64,000 bases of DNA from an uncultured Selenomonadales bacterium (GTDB lineage: Bacteria; Bacillota; Negativicutes; Selenomonadales; Selenomonadaceae). A program made the translations under genes and the position numbers. How positions within the stretch are numbered: the stretch's first letter is position 1; each line of letters starts with the position of its first letter. The notes beneath the pieces are model-generated. The model was not told where the DNA came from. It ran no database searches and saw only the letters and a list, made by a program, of their open reading frames with translations. Of the stretch, positions 8,412 through 15,544 are shown in pieces. The stretch lies in NCBI GenBank assembly GCA_937901445.1, contig CALDHY010000019.1:1-64000 (forward strand). The letters are read 5' to 3'.

Positions 8412-8445
8412 AAAAAACCGCCGAAACATTCGGCGGCTTTTTTAG
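8412..8445. terminator. Bidirectional terminator rplL / nrfA
   Basis: CCGCCGAA (8418-8425) pairs with TTCGGCGG (8429-8436) around a 3-nt loop, flanked by A-run and T-run on either side. It can stop both the rplL transcript and, on the other strand, the nrfA transcript. Confidence 0.9.
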
Positions 8446-8460
8446 TTCTAAGAAAAAATT

Positions 8461-9792
8461 TTAACTTTGCGGCGGTTGAAGTACGGGATTGGTAGTTATA
8501 CTGCCGCGTACAACAGCATTTGCACTTTCTATAGCTTGATGAGCGCGATCTATTGCAAGTCCCAGCGTTCTCATAACTCTGTCAGGATTGTGGAATCCCA
8601 TACCATTTTCGGCGGCTACCCAATCCCAGTACCATTGCGCCTCACGAACCAATAACCTGGCCTGCGCGAGTTGTTCATCAGTAGCACCGGCAGCGGCGGC
8701 GGCTTGTATAGTTGTATGTGCGCGTGCGGTAGTTTCGCCGGCGATTCTTTGAAGTTTGAAAGTATTGTCGTGAATTGTTTGAACGCGAGCGGTTAAAACT
8801 TCAGCTGATTCATCGTGGCACTTTAAGCAAGATTGTTCAGTAGTTTTAAGCGGCGAAGTCATCCAGTGCGAAGTGTACTTTTGCCCGTCATTTCTCATAT
8901 AAGGCATATGACAATCAACACAAGTAACGCCTGCATCTGCGTGAACGCTAAGTTGCCAACATTCAAAGTCGGGGTGTTGCGCCTTTAACATTCTTGCATT
9001 GCTGTCGGGGTGTGTCCAATCGCCGGTAAATCCTTTGGCGTGTCCGTCTTGATAGTACGCCCATTCTGATTCAGCGTCAAAGCCGTTAGCGTAGGGCATA
9101 TGTACGCGCCCATCTTCAGCCGTGAAAAAATATTCGGTATGACATTGAGCGCAAACATAAGCGCGCATTTCGTTATGAGTTGCCTTTGAAATGTCAATTC
9201 CTTTTTCAGCCATTGATTCAATAAAGCCTTGATTGTAAACGCGCAGTTGCATAGTATCGGGATCGTGACAACTTGAACAGCCGAACCATTCATCCTCTTT
9301 AATAGGCGCGGCAATTTCGTCAAAAGGTTTTGAGGCGTAATCCCAGCCACTCTCTTTAAAATAAACGTCGTACATATAGGAGCCCTTACAAGTTATGCAG
9401 GAGCCTTTTTGTCCGGGGCGGCGTTTAGATTCAAGAATATCTTGTCCGGCGTACCAGTGCCCTCTGTCGTCGTCATACTGGATTGAAAATTTGTAACCTT
9501 TGAAAAGTTCGAGTTGTTCAGGTTGTTCAGTTAAATGTGAATTGCCAAATTGCGCGCCGCCAAATCCTGTAGGGCTGGGGTCTCCGCGCATATTCATTTT
9601 AAAACTTTCAAATTGCAAAGGGTACGCTTCAGCGAATCCCATTCTTGTTAATCTTTGATCGTCGGGAATGTGTGCAAGTTCAAATTTTGTTGCCGGCTTA
9701 GCAATTCCAATTCTTATTACTGCAACAACGAATACGAAAAATGCTATACCCAAAACCAATGCTCCCGCCAAATATTTTTGTAACTTAGTCAA
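8461..9792 (-). CDS. nrfA: Ammonia-forming cytochrome c nitrite reductase NrfA
   Basis: NrfA is the periplasmic pentahaem enzyme that reduces nitrite to ammonium with six electrons. From the TTG start the protein has 443 residues. A lysine-ligated active-site haem motif (CITCK, 132-136) and four CxxCH motifs (172-176, 214-218, 291-295, 322-326) are visible, together with the conserved KAQHPDFECW and HADAGVTCVDCHMPY. The N-terminal hydrophobic helix serves as signal or anchor. I chose TTG at 9792 because GGAGGGAGGT stands 7 nt before it. An upstream in-frame start at 9831 would overlap nrfH by 47 nt, whereas the chosen start overlaps it by 8. It forms the membrane NrfHA complex with nrfH. Confidence 0.96.
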   Translation of the reverse strand: MTKLQKYLAGALVLGIAFFVFVVAVIRIGIAKPATKFELAHIPDDQRLTRMGFAEAYPLQFESFKMNMRGDPSPTGFGGAQFGNSHLTEQPEQLELFKGYKFSIQYDDDRGHWYAGQDILESKRRPGQKGSCITCKGSYMYDVYFKESGWDYASKPFDEIAAPIKEDEWFGCSSCHDPDTMQLRVYNQGFIESMAEKGIDISKATHNEMRAYVCAQCHTEYFFTAEDGRVHMPYANGFDAESEWAYYQDGHAKGFTGDWTHPDSNARMLKAQHPDFECWQLSVHADAGVTCVDCHMPYMRNDGQKYTSHWMTSPLKTTEQSCLKCHDESAEVLTARVQTIHDNTFKLQRIAGETTARAHTTIQAAAAAGATDEQLAQARLLVREAQWYWDWVAAENGMGFHNPDRVMRTLGLAIDRAHQAIESANAVVRGSITTNPVLQPPQS

Positions 9793-10264
9793 CTTGAATA
9801 CCTCCCTCCAAATGATTTGAGCCGTGCGCAATTCTGCTGTGACACTTTAAGCAGTCATCTTGAGAACCGCCGGGCGCAGTGCTTACATAAGACATTGTGG
9901 CTTCGTGGCAACGTAAGCAATTTTCACTAACCATTTTGCGGGCGTCTTTGTCAAGCTTGATTCTTTCGGGATAATCTCTCAACATTTCATGGTACATATC
10001 GACCATACCGGTACGCCCTTTTTCGATTAAATAGTGCGGCGTGTTATCGTGCGGTAAATGGCATTCCACGCAGTCCAATTCTCTGTGGCTTGACATTGCG
10101 AAAGTTGCCGCTTCGTGTTTCATTGAATGACATTGCCCGCAAAAAGTTTTTGTGCCGCTGAAGTGCAAAAATAAATTGGTAACGCCTAAGGCAGCCACGC
10201 CTAAAATAAATCCTCCCGCAAGACATTTAAGCGTGTGCTTTTCAAGTAAATCTTTGAGCTTCAT
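9785..10264 (-). CDS. nrfH: Tetrahaem quinol dehydrogenase NrfH
   Basis: NrfH, a NapC/NirT-family membrane cytochrome, oxidises menaquinol and passes electrons to NrfA. The 159 residues hold one N-terminal transmembrane helix (about 14-36) and four haem motifs: CGQCH at 42-46 with the following SM of the NrfH-type first haem, CVECH at 65-69, CLRCH at 116-120 and CLKCH at 138-142. The start is ATG 10264 after AGGAGGGAGGG. It overlaps the nrfA start by 8 nt, so the pair is translationally coupled. Confidence 0.95.
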   Translation of the reverse strand: MKLKDLLEKHTLKCLAGGFILGVAALGVTNLFLHFSGTKTFCGQCHSMKHEAATFAMSSHRELDCVECHLPHDNTPHYLIEKGRTGMVDMYHEMLRDYPERIKLDKDARKMVSENCLRCHEATMSYVSTAPGGSQDDCLKCHSRIAHGSNHLEGGIQVD

Positions 10265-10312
10265 TAAATCGCCCTCCCTCCTAAAAATTTTTACTACAAA
10301 AAATGTACCTCC

Positions 10313-12223
10313 TTAAAATTTTTTTACAGCTAAAAAAGTACCGGCGCAAATTGCAGTTACACTCAACCACAGCAACCAAATAAAAGGCTTGGTGCTAATC
10401 GTCGTTGTAATTGGAACGGCTGAAATTTCTTGTATCGTCGGTAAAATTTCAAGGCGTGCTTTTTGTAAATCGCCGGAAATGCCGGTTAATCGAACGCGCC
10501 GCCGCCCGTCAAAAATTTCTATAGCACTTGAAGTGCCGCCGTCCGCCGTAACAGTTATCAGCGGCTGAATTTTTTCTGTTGTTACGCCGTCTGTAATTTC
10601 AATTATCGCCGTTGCTCGCGCAGGTTTATTTTCAGCGTCATAAATAATTTCGGCGTCAAGAAAAGTATAGCCCAATTCGCCGTCCATTGCGAATTTATTT
10701 TTTTCCAAAATCAATTCCTGCGCGATTATATTTTGTGGCGGGTGCGGCGCAATGTAAATATCGCCGGAAAAATTTTTTAAAATCGCCGGTTCACGGGCGG
10801 CATCTTCGCCGTTGCCTCGCAATTTTGTTAAAGCGCGTACCTCTTCGCCGTCAACCTTGTAAATGTAAAATTTTTGTCTGTCTTCGATAATTTGCCCGCC
10901 GTAAATAATTTTGTGACCTGCAATTTCAGTTTCAACGCCGTTTGAAAGTTCAGCCGTGACAGTTTCGCCGCTTGAAGAAATTACAATCGCCGCCAACATT
11001 AAAATAAATCCCGCGTGCGTAATTTTGCCGCCGAAACTTACTTTGAATTTTGCAAAAGTATAAATCAGCAACACAACCAAAACTGCCGCTATTGGCGCGG
11101 TACTTTTTACATAAAAACTTTCATCAACCGCCGCCGGATTGTCAAGAAATTTTGTCAAGAGCGGCATTGACATTCCAAGCCAAACTATCACTGCCATAAA
11201 AATTATCAGCAGGCAACTCAACAAAACTATAAAAGATTGTTCACTGAAATTTTCGTACATTTTGCCCGCCGGAAAATTTTTTGCCTTAAAAAAAATTATC
11301 AGCAAGCCGCCTATTAAAATCAGCGCGTTTGCAAGGGCGATTGTTAAGCCAATTTCAGAGCCTGCGAATGAATGTACCGAAAAATCGCCCAAAATTCCCG
11401 ACCGAGTTAAAAATGTTCCGTAAATTACCAGCGAATAAGTAAATACTGCCGCAATGTGCGCCATTGGCAAGACTGCAGTTTTTTTCTTTGCAAGGTTGAT
11501 TAAGTGCAGTAAAACTGCCGCCAATAAAAACGGTACAAGCGAAGAATTTTCGACGGGGTCCCACGCCCAATAGCCGCCCCAGCCTAAAACTTTGTACGCC
11601 CAATAGCCGCCTATAAATATTCCCGCGCCCAAAAATCCAAATGCCGTAAGCGTCCACACTCGCGCAGGTTCAAGCCAATTTCTTGACGCCGCCGAATTTA
11701 TCAAAGTTCCCAAACTCAATGAAAGCGGTACTGCCAAAAGTGCGTACCCTACAAAAATTACCGGCGGATGAATTGCCATCCAAAAATCTTGCAGCAGCGG
11801 GTTTAAGCCGACGCCTTCAGAAACTGTTACAGGATTGGCGGCAAACGGGCTTTTTTCCAACACAAAAATTATTAAAATTAGTTCAAGGGCAAAATAAAAT
11901 TTTAAACTTTCGGCGGACGTTTTTTTTGAAATTAAAATCGTGCCGACGATTGAATGTACCAACAACCAAAACAAAAAAGAGCCTTGTTGCCCTGCCCAAA
12001 ACGCCGAAATTTTGTACATTGGCGGTAAAGTTGTTGACGAATACGCCGCCACATATTCAACCGAAAAATCATTGCTGAAAATCAAAAACCACAAGTACAA
12101 ACTCGCACAGATTGTCAACGCCGTTGAAATTAACACTAAATTTTTTCGTGGATATTCTTTTTTCAAAGTGCTGAAGATTAAAGTTACTGCGCTTGCCGCC
12201 AATAAAAAATTTCCTGTCAACAA
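10313..12223 (-). CDS. ccmF: Haem lyase CcmF / cytochrome c-type biogenesis protein
   Basis: CcmF attaches haem, delivered by holo-CcmE, to CxxCH motifs of apocytochromes. The 636 residues contain about a dozen membrane helices in the first 400 residues and a periplasmic region afterwards. The tryptophan-rich WWD signature (WGGYWAWDPVENSSLVPF, about 215-232) is complete, and WAGQQGSFLFW precedes it. The start is TTG 12223 with GAGGT 6 nt upstream. It lies between ccmE and nrfH on one strand, so it is very probably the lyase dedicated to NrfHA. NrfE is a close relative and an alternative name. Confidence 0.93.
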   Translation of the reverse strand: MLTGNFLLAASAVTLIFSTLKKEYPRKNLVLISTALTICASLYLWFLIFSNDFSVEYVAAYSSTTLPPMYKISAFWAGQQGSFLFWLLVHSIVGTILISKKTSAESLKFYFALELILIIFVLEKSPFAANPVTVSEGVGLNPLLQDFWMAIHPPVIFVGYALLAVPLSLSLGTLINSAASRNWLEPARVWTLTAFGFLGAGIFIGGYWAYKVLGWGGYWAWDPVENSSLVPFLLAAVLLHLINLAKKKTAVLPMAHIAAVFTYSLVIYGTFLTRSGILGDFSVHSFAGSEIGLTIALANALILIGGLLIIFFKAKNFPAGKMYENFSEQSFIVLLSCLLIIFMAVIVWLGMSMPLLTKFLDNPAAVDESFYVKSTAPIAAVLVVLLIYTFAKFKVSFGGKITHAGFILMLAAIVISSSGETVTAELSNGVETEIAGHKIIYGGQIIEDRQKFYIYKVDGEEVRALTKLRGNGEDAAREPAILKNFSGDIYIAPHPPQNIIAQELILEKNKFAMDGELGYTFLDAEIIYDAENKPARATAIIEITDGVTTEKIQPLITVTADGGTSSAIEIFDGRRRVRLTGISGDLQKARLEILPTIQEISAVPITTTISTKPFIWLLWLSVTAICAGTFLAVKKF

Positions 12224-12250
12224 AAAATTACCTCATCTTAAATTTTAAAA

Positions 12251-12284
12251 ACTAATCCCTAGCCCTTAGCCCCTAATCCCTAAC
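12251..12284 (-). repeat. Heptamer-like CCCTTAG/CCCTAAT tract at the ccmE stop
   Basis: Seven-base-like units of the GGGATTA/GGGCTAA kind (read on the minus strand) supply the last codons and the TAG stop of ccmE (12273-12275). They belong to the same class as the tracts at 30017, 35544, 51042 and 61700. Confidence 0.6.
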
Positions 12285-12713
12285 TTGTCCTTCATATTTG
12301 GACGGGCATTTGATTAAAAGTTTTTTGGCGTGAAAAGTTGCGTCTGCCGCGTCATATTTTCCAACTGCAACGATATGGTAGGCGTCGTCGAATTGGTCGG
12401 GCTTCGTGCCGGAATATTTTACTTGCAGCGTTTCATTAGAATTTTCGTCGCGCAGATTAAAAATAAATTCGCCGTTCGATTGGCGCGGCTCAAAATTTTT
12501 ATCAAGCAAGCCTTTAACCTGTACATTTTTGTTTGAAGTCGTAGCTTCGGCAATGCTTACGTACGGCGTGACACTTTCAGTTAAATTAATTCCGGCGTAG
12601 ACAATAAAACCTATCAGCAACGCCGCCAAAAAAATCTTTCTCATACTATCACCGTCGCTAAAATTTTCTGAAAATATATTTCGATAAGCTGAAAATTTTT
12701 CCTTCAAATTCAT
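12273..12713 (-). CDS. ccmE: Cytochrome c maturation haem chaperone CcmE, CxxxY type
   Basis: CcmE carries haem across to the CcmF lyase. The 146-residue form has an N-terminal membrane anchor (about residues 25-42) and the beta-barrel domain (VQVKGLLD, FNLRDE, YSGTKPDQF, VAVGKY). The covalent haem ligand is not the usual His of HxxxY but Cys: C136-P-S-K-Y140. That variant is known from Desulfovibrio-type and archaeal systems. The N-terminal ATG lacks a clear ribosome-binding site; M24 (12644) is an alternative start. Its stop codon lies inside a heptamer repeat. The gene sits between ccmC and ccmF. Confidence 0.9.
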   Translation of the reverse strand: MNLKEKFSAYRNIFSENFSDGDSMRKIFLAALLIGFIVYAGINLTESVTPYVSIAEATTSNKNVQVKGLLDKNFEPRQSNGEFIFNLRDENSNETLQVKYSGTKPDQFDDAYHIVAVGKYDAADATFHAKKLLIKCPSKYEGQVRD

Positions 12714-12798
12714 TTTATTTTGGGCAATTTTAAAATTTCGATTTTAAGGCGTGTTAAATTGTTTTTTAAGTAAAAATGTATCTGCGCGACTCAAAAAT

Positions 12799-12840
12799 AA
12801 AAAATAGACCCCTTGCAGCGCGTGCAGGAGTCTATTTTTT
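12799..12840. terminator. Strong hairpin between ccmC and ccmE
   Basis: AAAAAATAGAC (12799-12809) pairs with GTCTATTTTTT (12830-12840), with inner TGCA/TGCA pairing. The 3' arm overlaps the ccmC stop region. On the minus strand it is a terminator-like stem with a T-run, so ccmE-ccmF-nrfHA may need read-through or their own promoter. Confidence 0.75.
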
Positions 12841-13449
12841 CAACAGTTTGTAGAAAATTAAAGTTGCGTCGAAAACCGCCGCCAAAAGTACGATTAAAAT
12901 TTCTGCGTCCATTTCCAATTTGCCCGCCGAATTAAAAACCGGCGCGGGGTGCAATGAAAAATACATTCTCGGTAAAATAAAAACCAAAAACGGCACGGTT
13001 AGCACACTGAAAAGCGAATATACAGCCGAAACTTTAGCGCGTGCTTTTTCGTTGCTGACGGCGGCTCTCAATGTCAAATACGCTCCGTAAATCAGAATTA
13101 ATATAAAGATTGTTGTTTGTCGCGGGTCCCAATTCCAAAACGCGCCCCAAGTTAATTTGCTGAAAATTGCCCCGCTGATTGTGGCAAGCAACACAAATAT
13201 AAATCCTAACTTTGCGGAGTGCGCGCTCATTTCGTCATAAAAAATTTCGTTCGTACGCAGGAATTTTGCCGCAAAATATGCACTCGTAAAAAACGCAATG
13301 ACTGCCACCCACGCCGTCGGAATATGGAAGAAAATTATTTTGGCAAGTTCGCCCAGCCCTTTTACCGGCGGTACAAAAAATATTATCGCCGCTGTTATTA
13401 ACGTCGTCAAAAAAATTATCAATTTCATAAATTTCAAAAAGCGTAGCAA
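12832..13449 (-). CDS. ccmC: Haem exporter/handling protein CcmC
   Basis: CcmC loads haem onto CcmE at the outer face of the inner membrane. The 205 residues form about six transmembrane helices, with the WWD motif WGAFWNWDPRQT at 101-112 and the flanking histidines (H42 in FFHIPTAW, and LHPAP near 166) that ligate haem. The start is TTG 13449 or ATG 13428; neither has a convincing ribosome-binding site. No ccmA, ccmB, ccmG or ccmH is present nearby. The gene begins 20 nt behind rnj, so it could also be read from there. Confidence 0.92.
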   Translation of the reverse strand: MLRFLKFMKLIIFLTTLITAAIIFFVPPVKGLGELAKIIFFHIPTAWVAVIAFFTSAYFAAKFLRTNEIFYDEMSAHSAKLGFIFVLLATISGAIFSKLTWGAFWNWDPRQTTIFILILIYGAYLTLRAAVSNEKARAKVSAVYSLFSVLTVPFLVFILPRMYFSLHPAPVFNSAGKLEMDAEILIVLLAAVFDATLIFYKLLKK

Positions 13450-13469
13450 AAATTTTGGGGCAGATAATT

Positions 13470-15161
13470 TTAAATTTCCATAATAATTGGCAGAATCATC
13501 GGGCGGCGGCGGGTTTGTTCAAATAAAAACTGCGCGAGGGCGTCTTTGACGTTAATTTTTATTGTTGACCAGTCGGTAATTTTTTCTTCGGCGCAATGTT
13601 TCAACGCTTGCATAACGCGTGCCTTTGCCTCGTCCATCAATTCTTCAGATTCTCGAACGTAGACAAAGCCGCGACTTACAACGTCCGGACCGGCTACAAT
13701 TTTTCCCGTTTCTCGATTCATTGTAACAACTACAATTAAAATTCCATCCTGCGAAAGTTGCCGCCGGTCGCGCAGGACAATATTTCCGACATCGCCGACG
13801 CCTAAGCCGTCAACCATAACAACGCCCCAATTAATTCTGCCGGTAATTTTGCCGCGCTCCTTTGTAAATTCAAAAATAAAGCCGTTTTCGCCAACTAAAA
13901 TATGATCGCGCGTCATTCCCAATTCTTCAGCCAATCTTGCGTGTGCAAACAAATGGTGCAATTCGCCGTGAACGGGAATAAAAAATTTCGGCTTAATCAG
14001 ATTGTGCATAAGTTTTAATTCTTCCCGGGAGGCGTGCCCTGAAACGTGAATACCTTCAGAGCGGCTGTAAATTACATTTGCGCCGAGTCTTAAAAGATTG
14101 TCGATAGTCTTTGCAACAACTTTTTCATTGCCGGGAATTGGTGTTGCCGAAATTATAACAGTATCGCCCTGTACAATGTCAACTTGCCTGTGATCGCTCA
14201 TCGCCATTCTTGTAAGCGCGCTCATTGGTTCGCCTTGACTGCCGGTAGTGATTATAACAATTTTGTTTGCAGGATAATTCACAATATCTTCAATGTCGAT
14301 AATGACGCCTTCCGGCGCGTGAATGTAGCCGAGCTCCATTGAAATATTTACAACGTTTACCATGCTGCGCCCCAAAATTGCAACGCGGCGGCGATATTTT
14401 ATGGCAGTATCGATAACTTGTTGAATTCTGTGAACATTTGAAGAAAAAGTTGCAACAATAATTCTGCCCTGCGCGTTTGCAAATTCACGATTGAAGGCAA
14501 CTCCAACAGTTTTTTCGCTTAAAGTGTGTCCTTCTTTTTCGGCGTTGGTAGAATCGGCCAGCATAACCAAAACGCCTTTATTTCCTAAATCCGCAAGGCG
14601 GCGAAAATCCGTCATTTTGCCGTCAACCGGCGTATAGTCAAATTTAAAATCGCCCGTGTGTACAACCATCCCGACCGGCGTTTTAATCGACAAGCCGACA
14701 GAATCGGGGATTGAATGATTAACACGAATAAAACCTACGCTGAAGCAACCGAGCATAACAATTTCGCCGGGTGTAACGGCGTGTAAATTTCCGCAGTCAA
14801 CGCCGTTTTCTTTGAGCCGCCCTTCCAAAATTCCGAGCGTCAACTTTGTTCCGTAAACCGGCACCGAAATTTTTTTCAAAATGTAAGGCAACGCGCCAAT
14901 ATGGTCTTCGTGTCCGTGCGTCAGCACTATTGCCTTTAAGCATTTTTCATTTTCTATCACGTACGAAATATCCGGTATAACTAAATCTACGCCCAGCATT
15001 TCATTTTCAGGGAACATCAGCCCGGAATCAATGATAATCATTTCGTCGCCGCAACGAATGACTGTCATATTTTTGCCAATTTCGCCCAAGCCGCCCAGCG
15101 GGATTATCTGTAATTTTTGTTCAATGCGCTGTTCGCCGCGTTGTTGTTCGTTGTTTCTCAA
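13470..15161 (-). CDS. rnj: Ribonuclease J
   Basis: RNase J is a metallo-beta-lactamase/beta-CASP enzyme with 5'-3' exo- and endoribonuclease activity in mRNA decay and rRNA maturation. The 563 residues match RNase J1 length. The metal motif HGHEDHIG (82-89) is intact, as are HTGDFKFD and later beta-CASP motifs (SGHASREEL, PVHGELHHL). Translation starts at TTG 15161, 7 nt after GAGGTG on the minus strand. It is the first gene of the minus-strand run ending with nrfA, but is functionally unrelated to it. Confidence 0.96.
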   Translation of the reverse strand: MRNNEQQRGEQRIEQKLQIIPLGGLGEIGKNMTVIRCGDEMIIIDSGLMFPENEMLGVDLVIPDISYVIENEKCLKAIVLTHGHEDHIGALPYILKKISVPVYGTKLTLGILEGRLKENGVDCGNLHAVTPGEIVMLGCFSVGFIRVNHSIPDSVGLSIKTPVGMVVHTGDFKFDYTPVDGKMTDFRRLADLGNKGVLVMLADSTNAEKEGHTLSEKTVGVAFNREFANAQGRIIVATFSSNVHRIQQVIDTAIKYRRRVAILGRSMVNVVNISMELGYIHAPEGVIIDIEDIVNYPANKIVIITTGSQGEPMSALTRMAMSDHRQVDIVQGDTVIISATPIPGNEKVVAKTIDNLLRLGANVIYSRSEGIHVSGHASREELKLMHNLIKPKFFIPVHGELHHLFAHARLAEELGMTRDHILVGENGFIFEFTKERGKITGRINWGVVMVDGLGVGDVGNIVLRDRRQLSQDGILIVVVTMNRETGKIVAGPDVVSRGFVYVRESEELMDEAKARVMQALKHCAEEKITDWSTIKINVKDALAQFLFEQTRRRPMILPIIMEI

Positions 15162-15292
15162 TGTAAACCACCTCTTTTTTAGTAAAAAAATTCATGATAA
15201 AAACCCTTCCAAAAAATATTGTCCGAACACTTATCATCTTTGACATTGTATCATTTAGCTAAAACCATTGCAATTATTACGCGCAAAAATAA

Positions 15293-15322
15293 TTTCACAA
15301 TTCGCCGAAAAAACGCTATAAT
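15293..15322 (+). promoter_or_regulatory. Candidate promoter upstream of the MutS-like gene
   Basis: TATAAT at 15317-15322 with TTTCAC at 15293-15298, an 18-nt spacer. A transcript from here would include the 108-bp repeat copy A in its 5' untranslated region. Confidence 0.45.
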
Positions 15323-15353
15323 ATTTTAAATTATTAAGAATTAAGAAAAAAAC

Positions 15354-15461
15354 CGCCCGCAACCGCGCAGACGCGCCTCTTTTGGGAGCGTGCAGTAACG
15401 TAAAACGCGGACTGTTGATATAGTTTGAGCGTACGAAGACGCAAAGCGCATGTGCGGGCGA
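15354..15461 (+). repeat. 108-bp intergenic repeat, copy A
   Basis: Nearly the same sequence occurs at 61732-61840; by eye about 96 of 109 aligned positions agree. Its ends can pair (CGCCCGCA with TGCGGGCG). It holds two related direct half-units beginning GAGCGT, about 41 nt apart. It fills the middle of the 383-nt gap between rnj and the MutS-like gene and is followed by a small ACTTTCTTT/AAAGAAAGT hairpin. The rest of the gap shows only the candidate promoter. Confidence 0.85.
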
Positions 15462-15544
15462 AAGATTTTCTTTGATACTTTCTTTATAAAAAGAAAGTAT
15501 ATTTAAAAATAAAATTATTAAATTAAAAAGGGACTTGAAAATAT

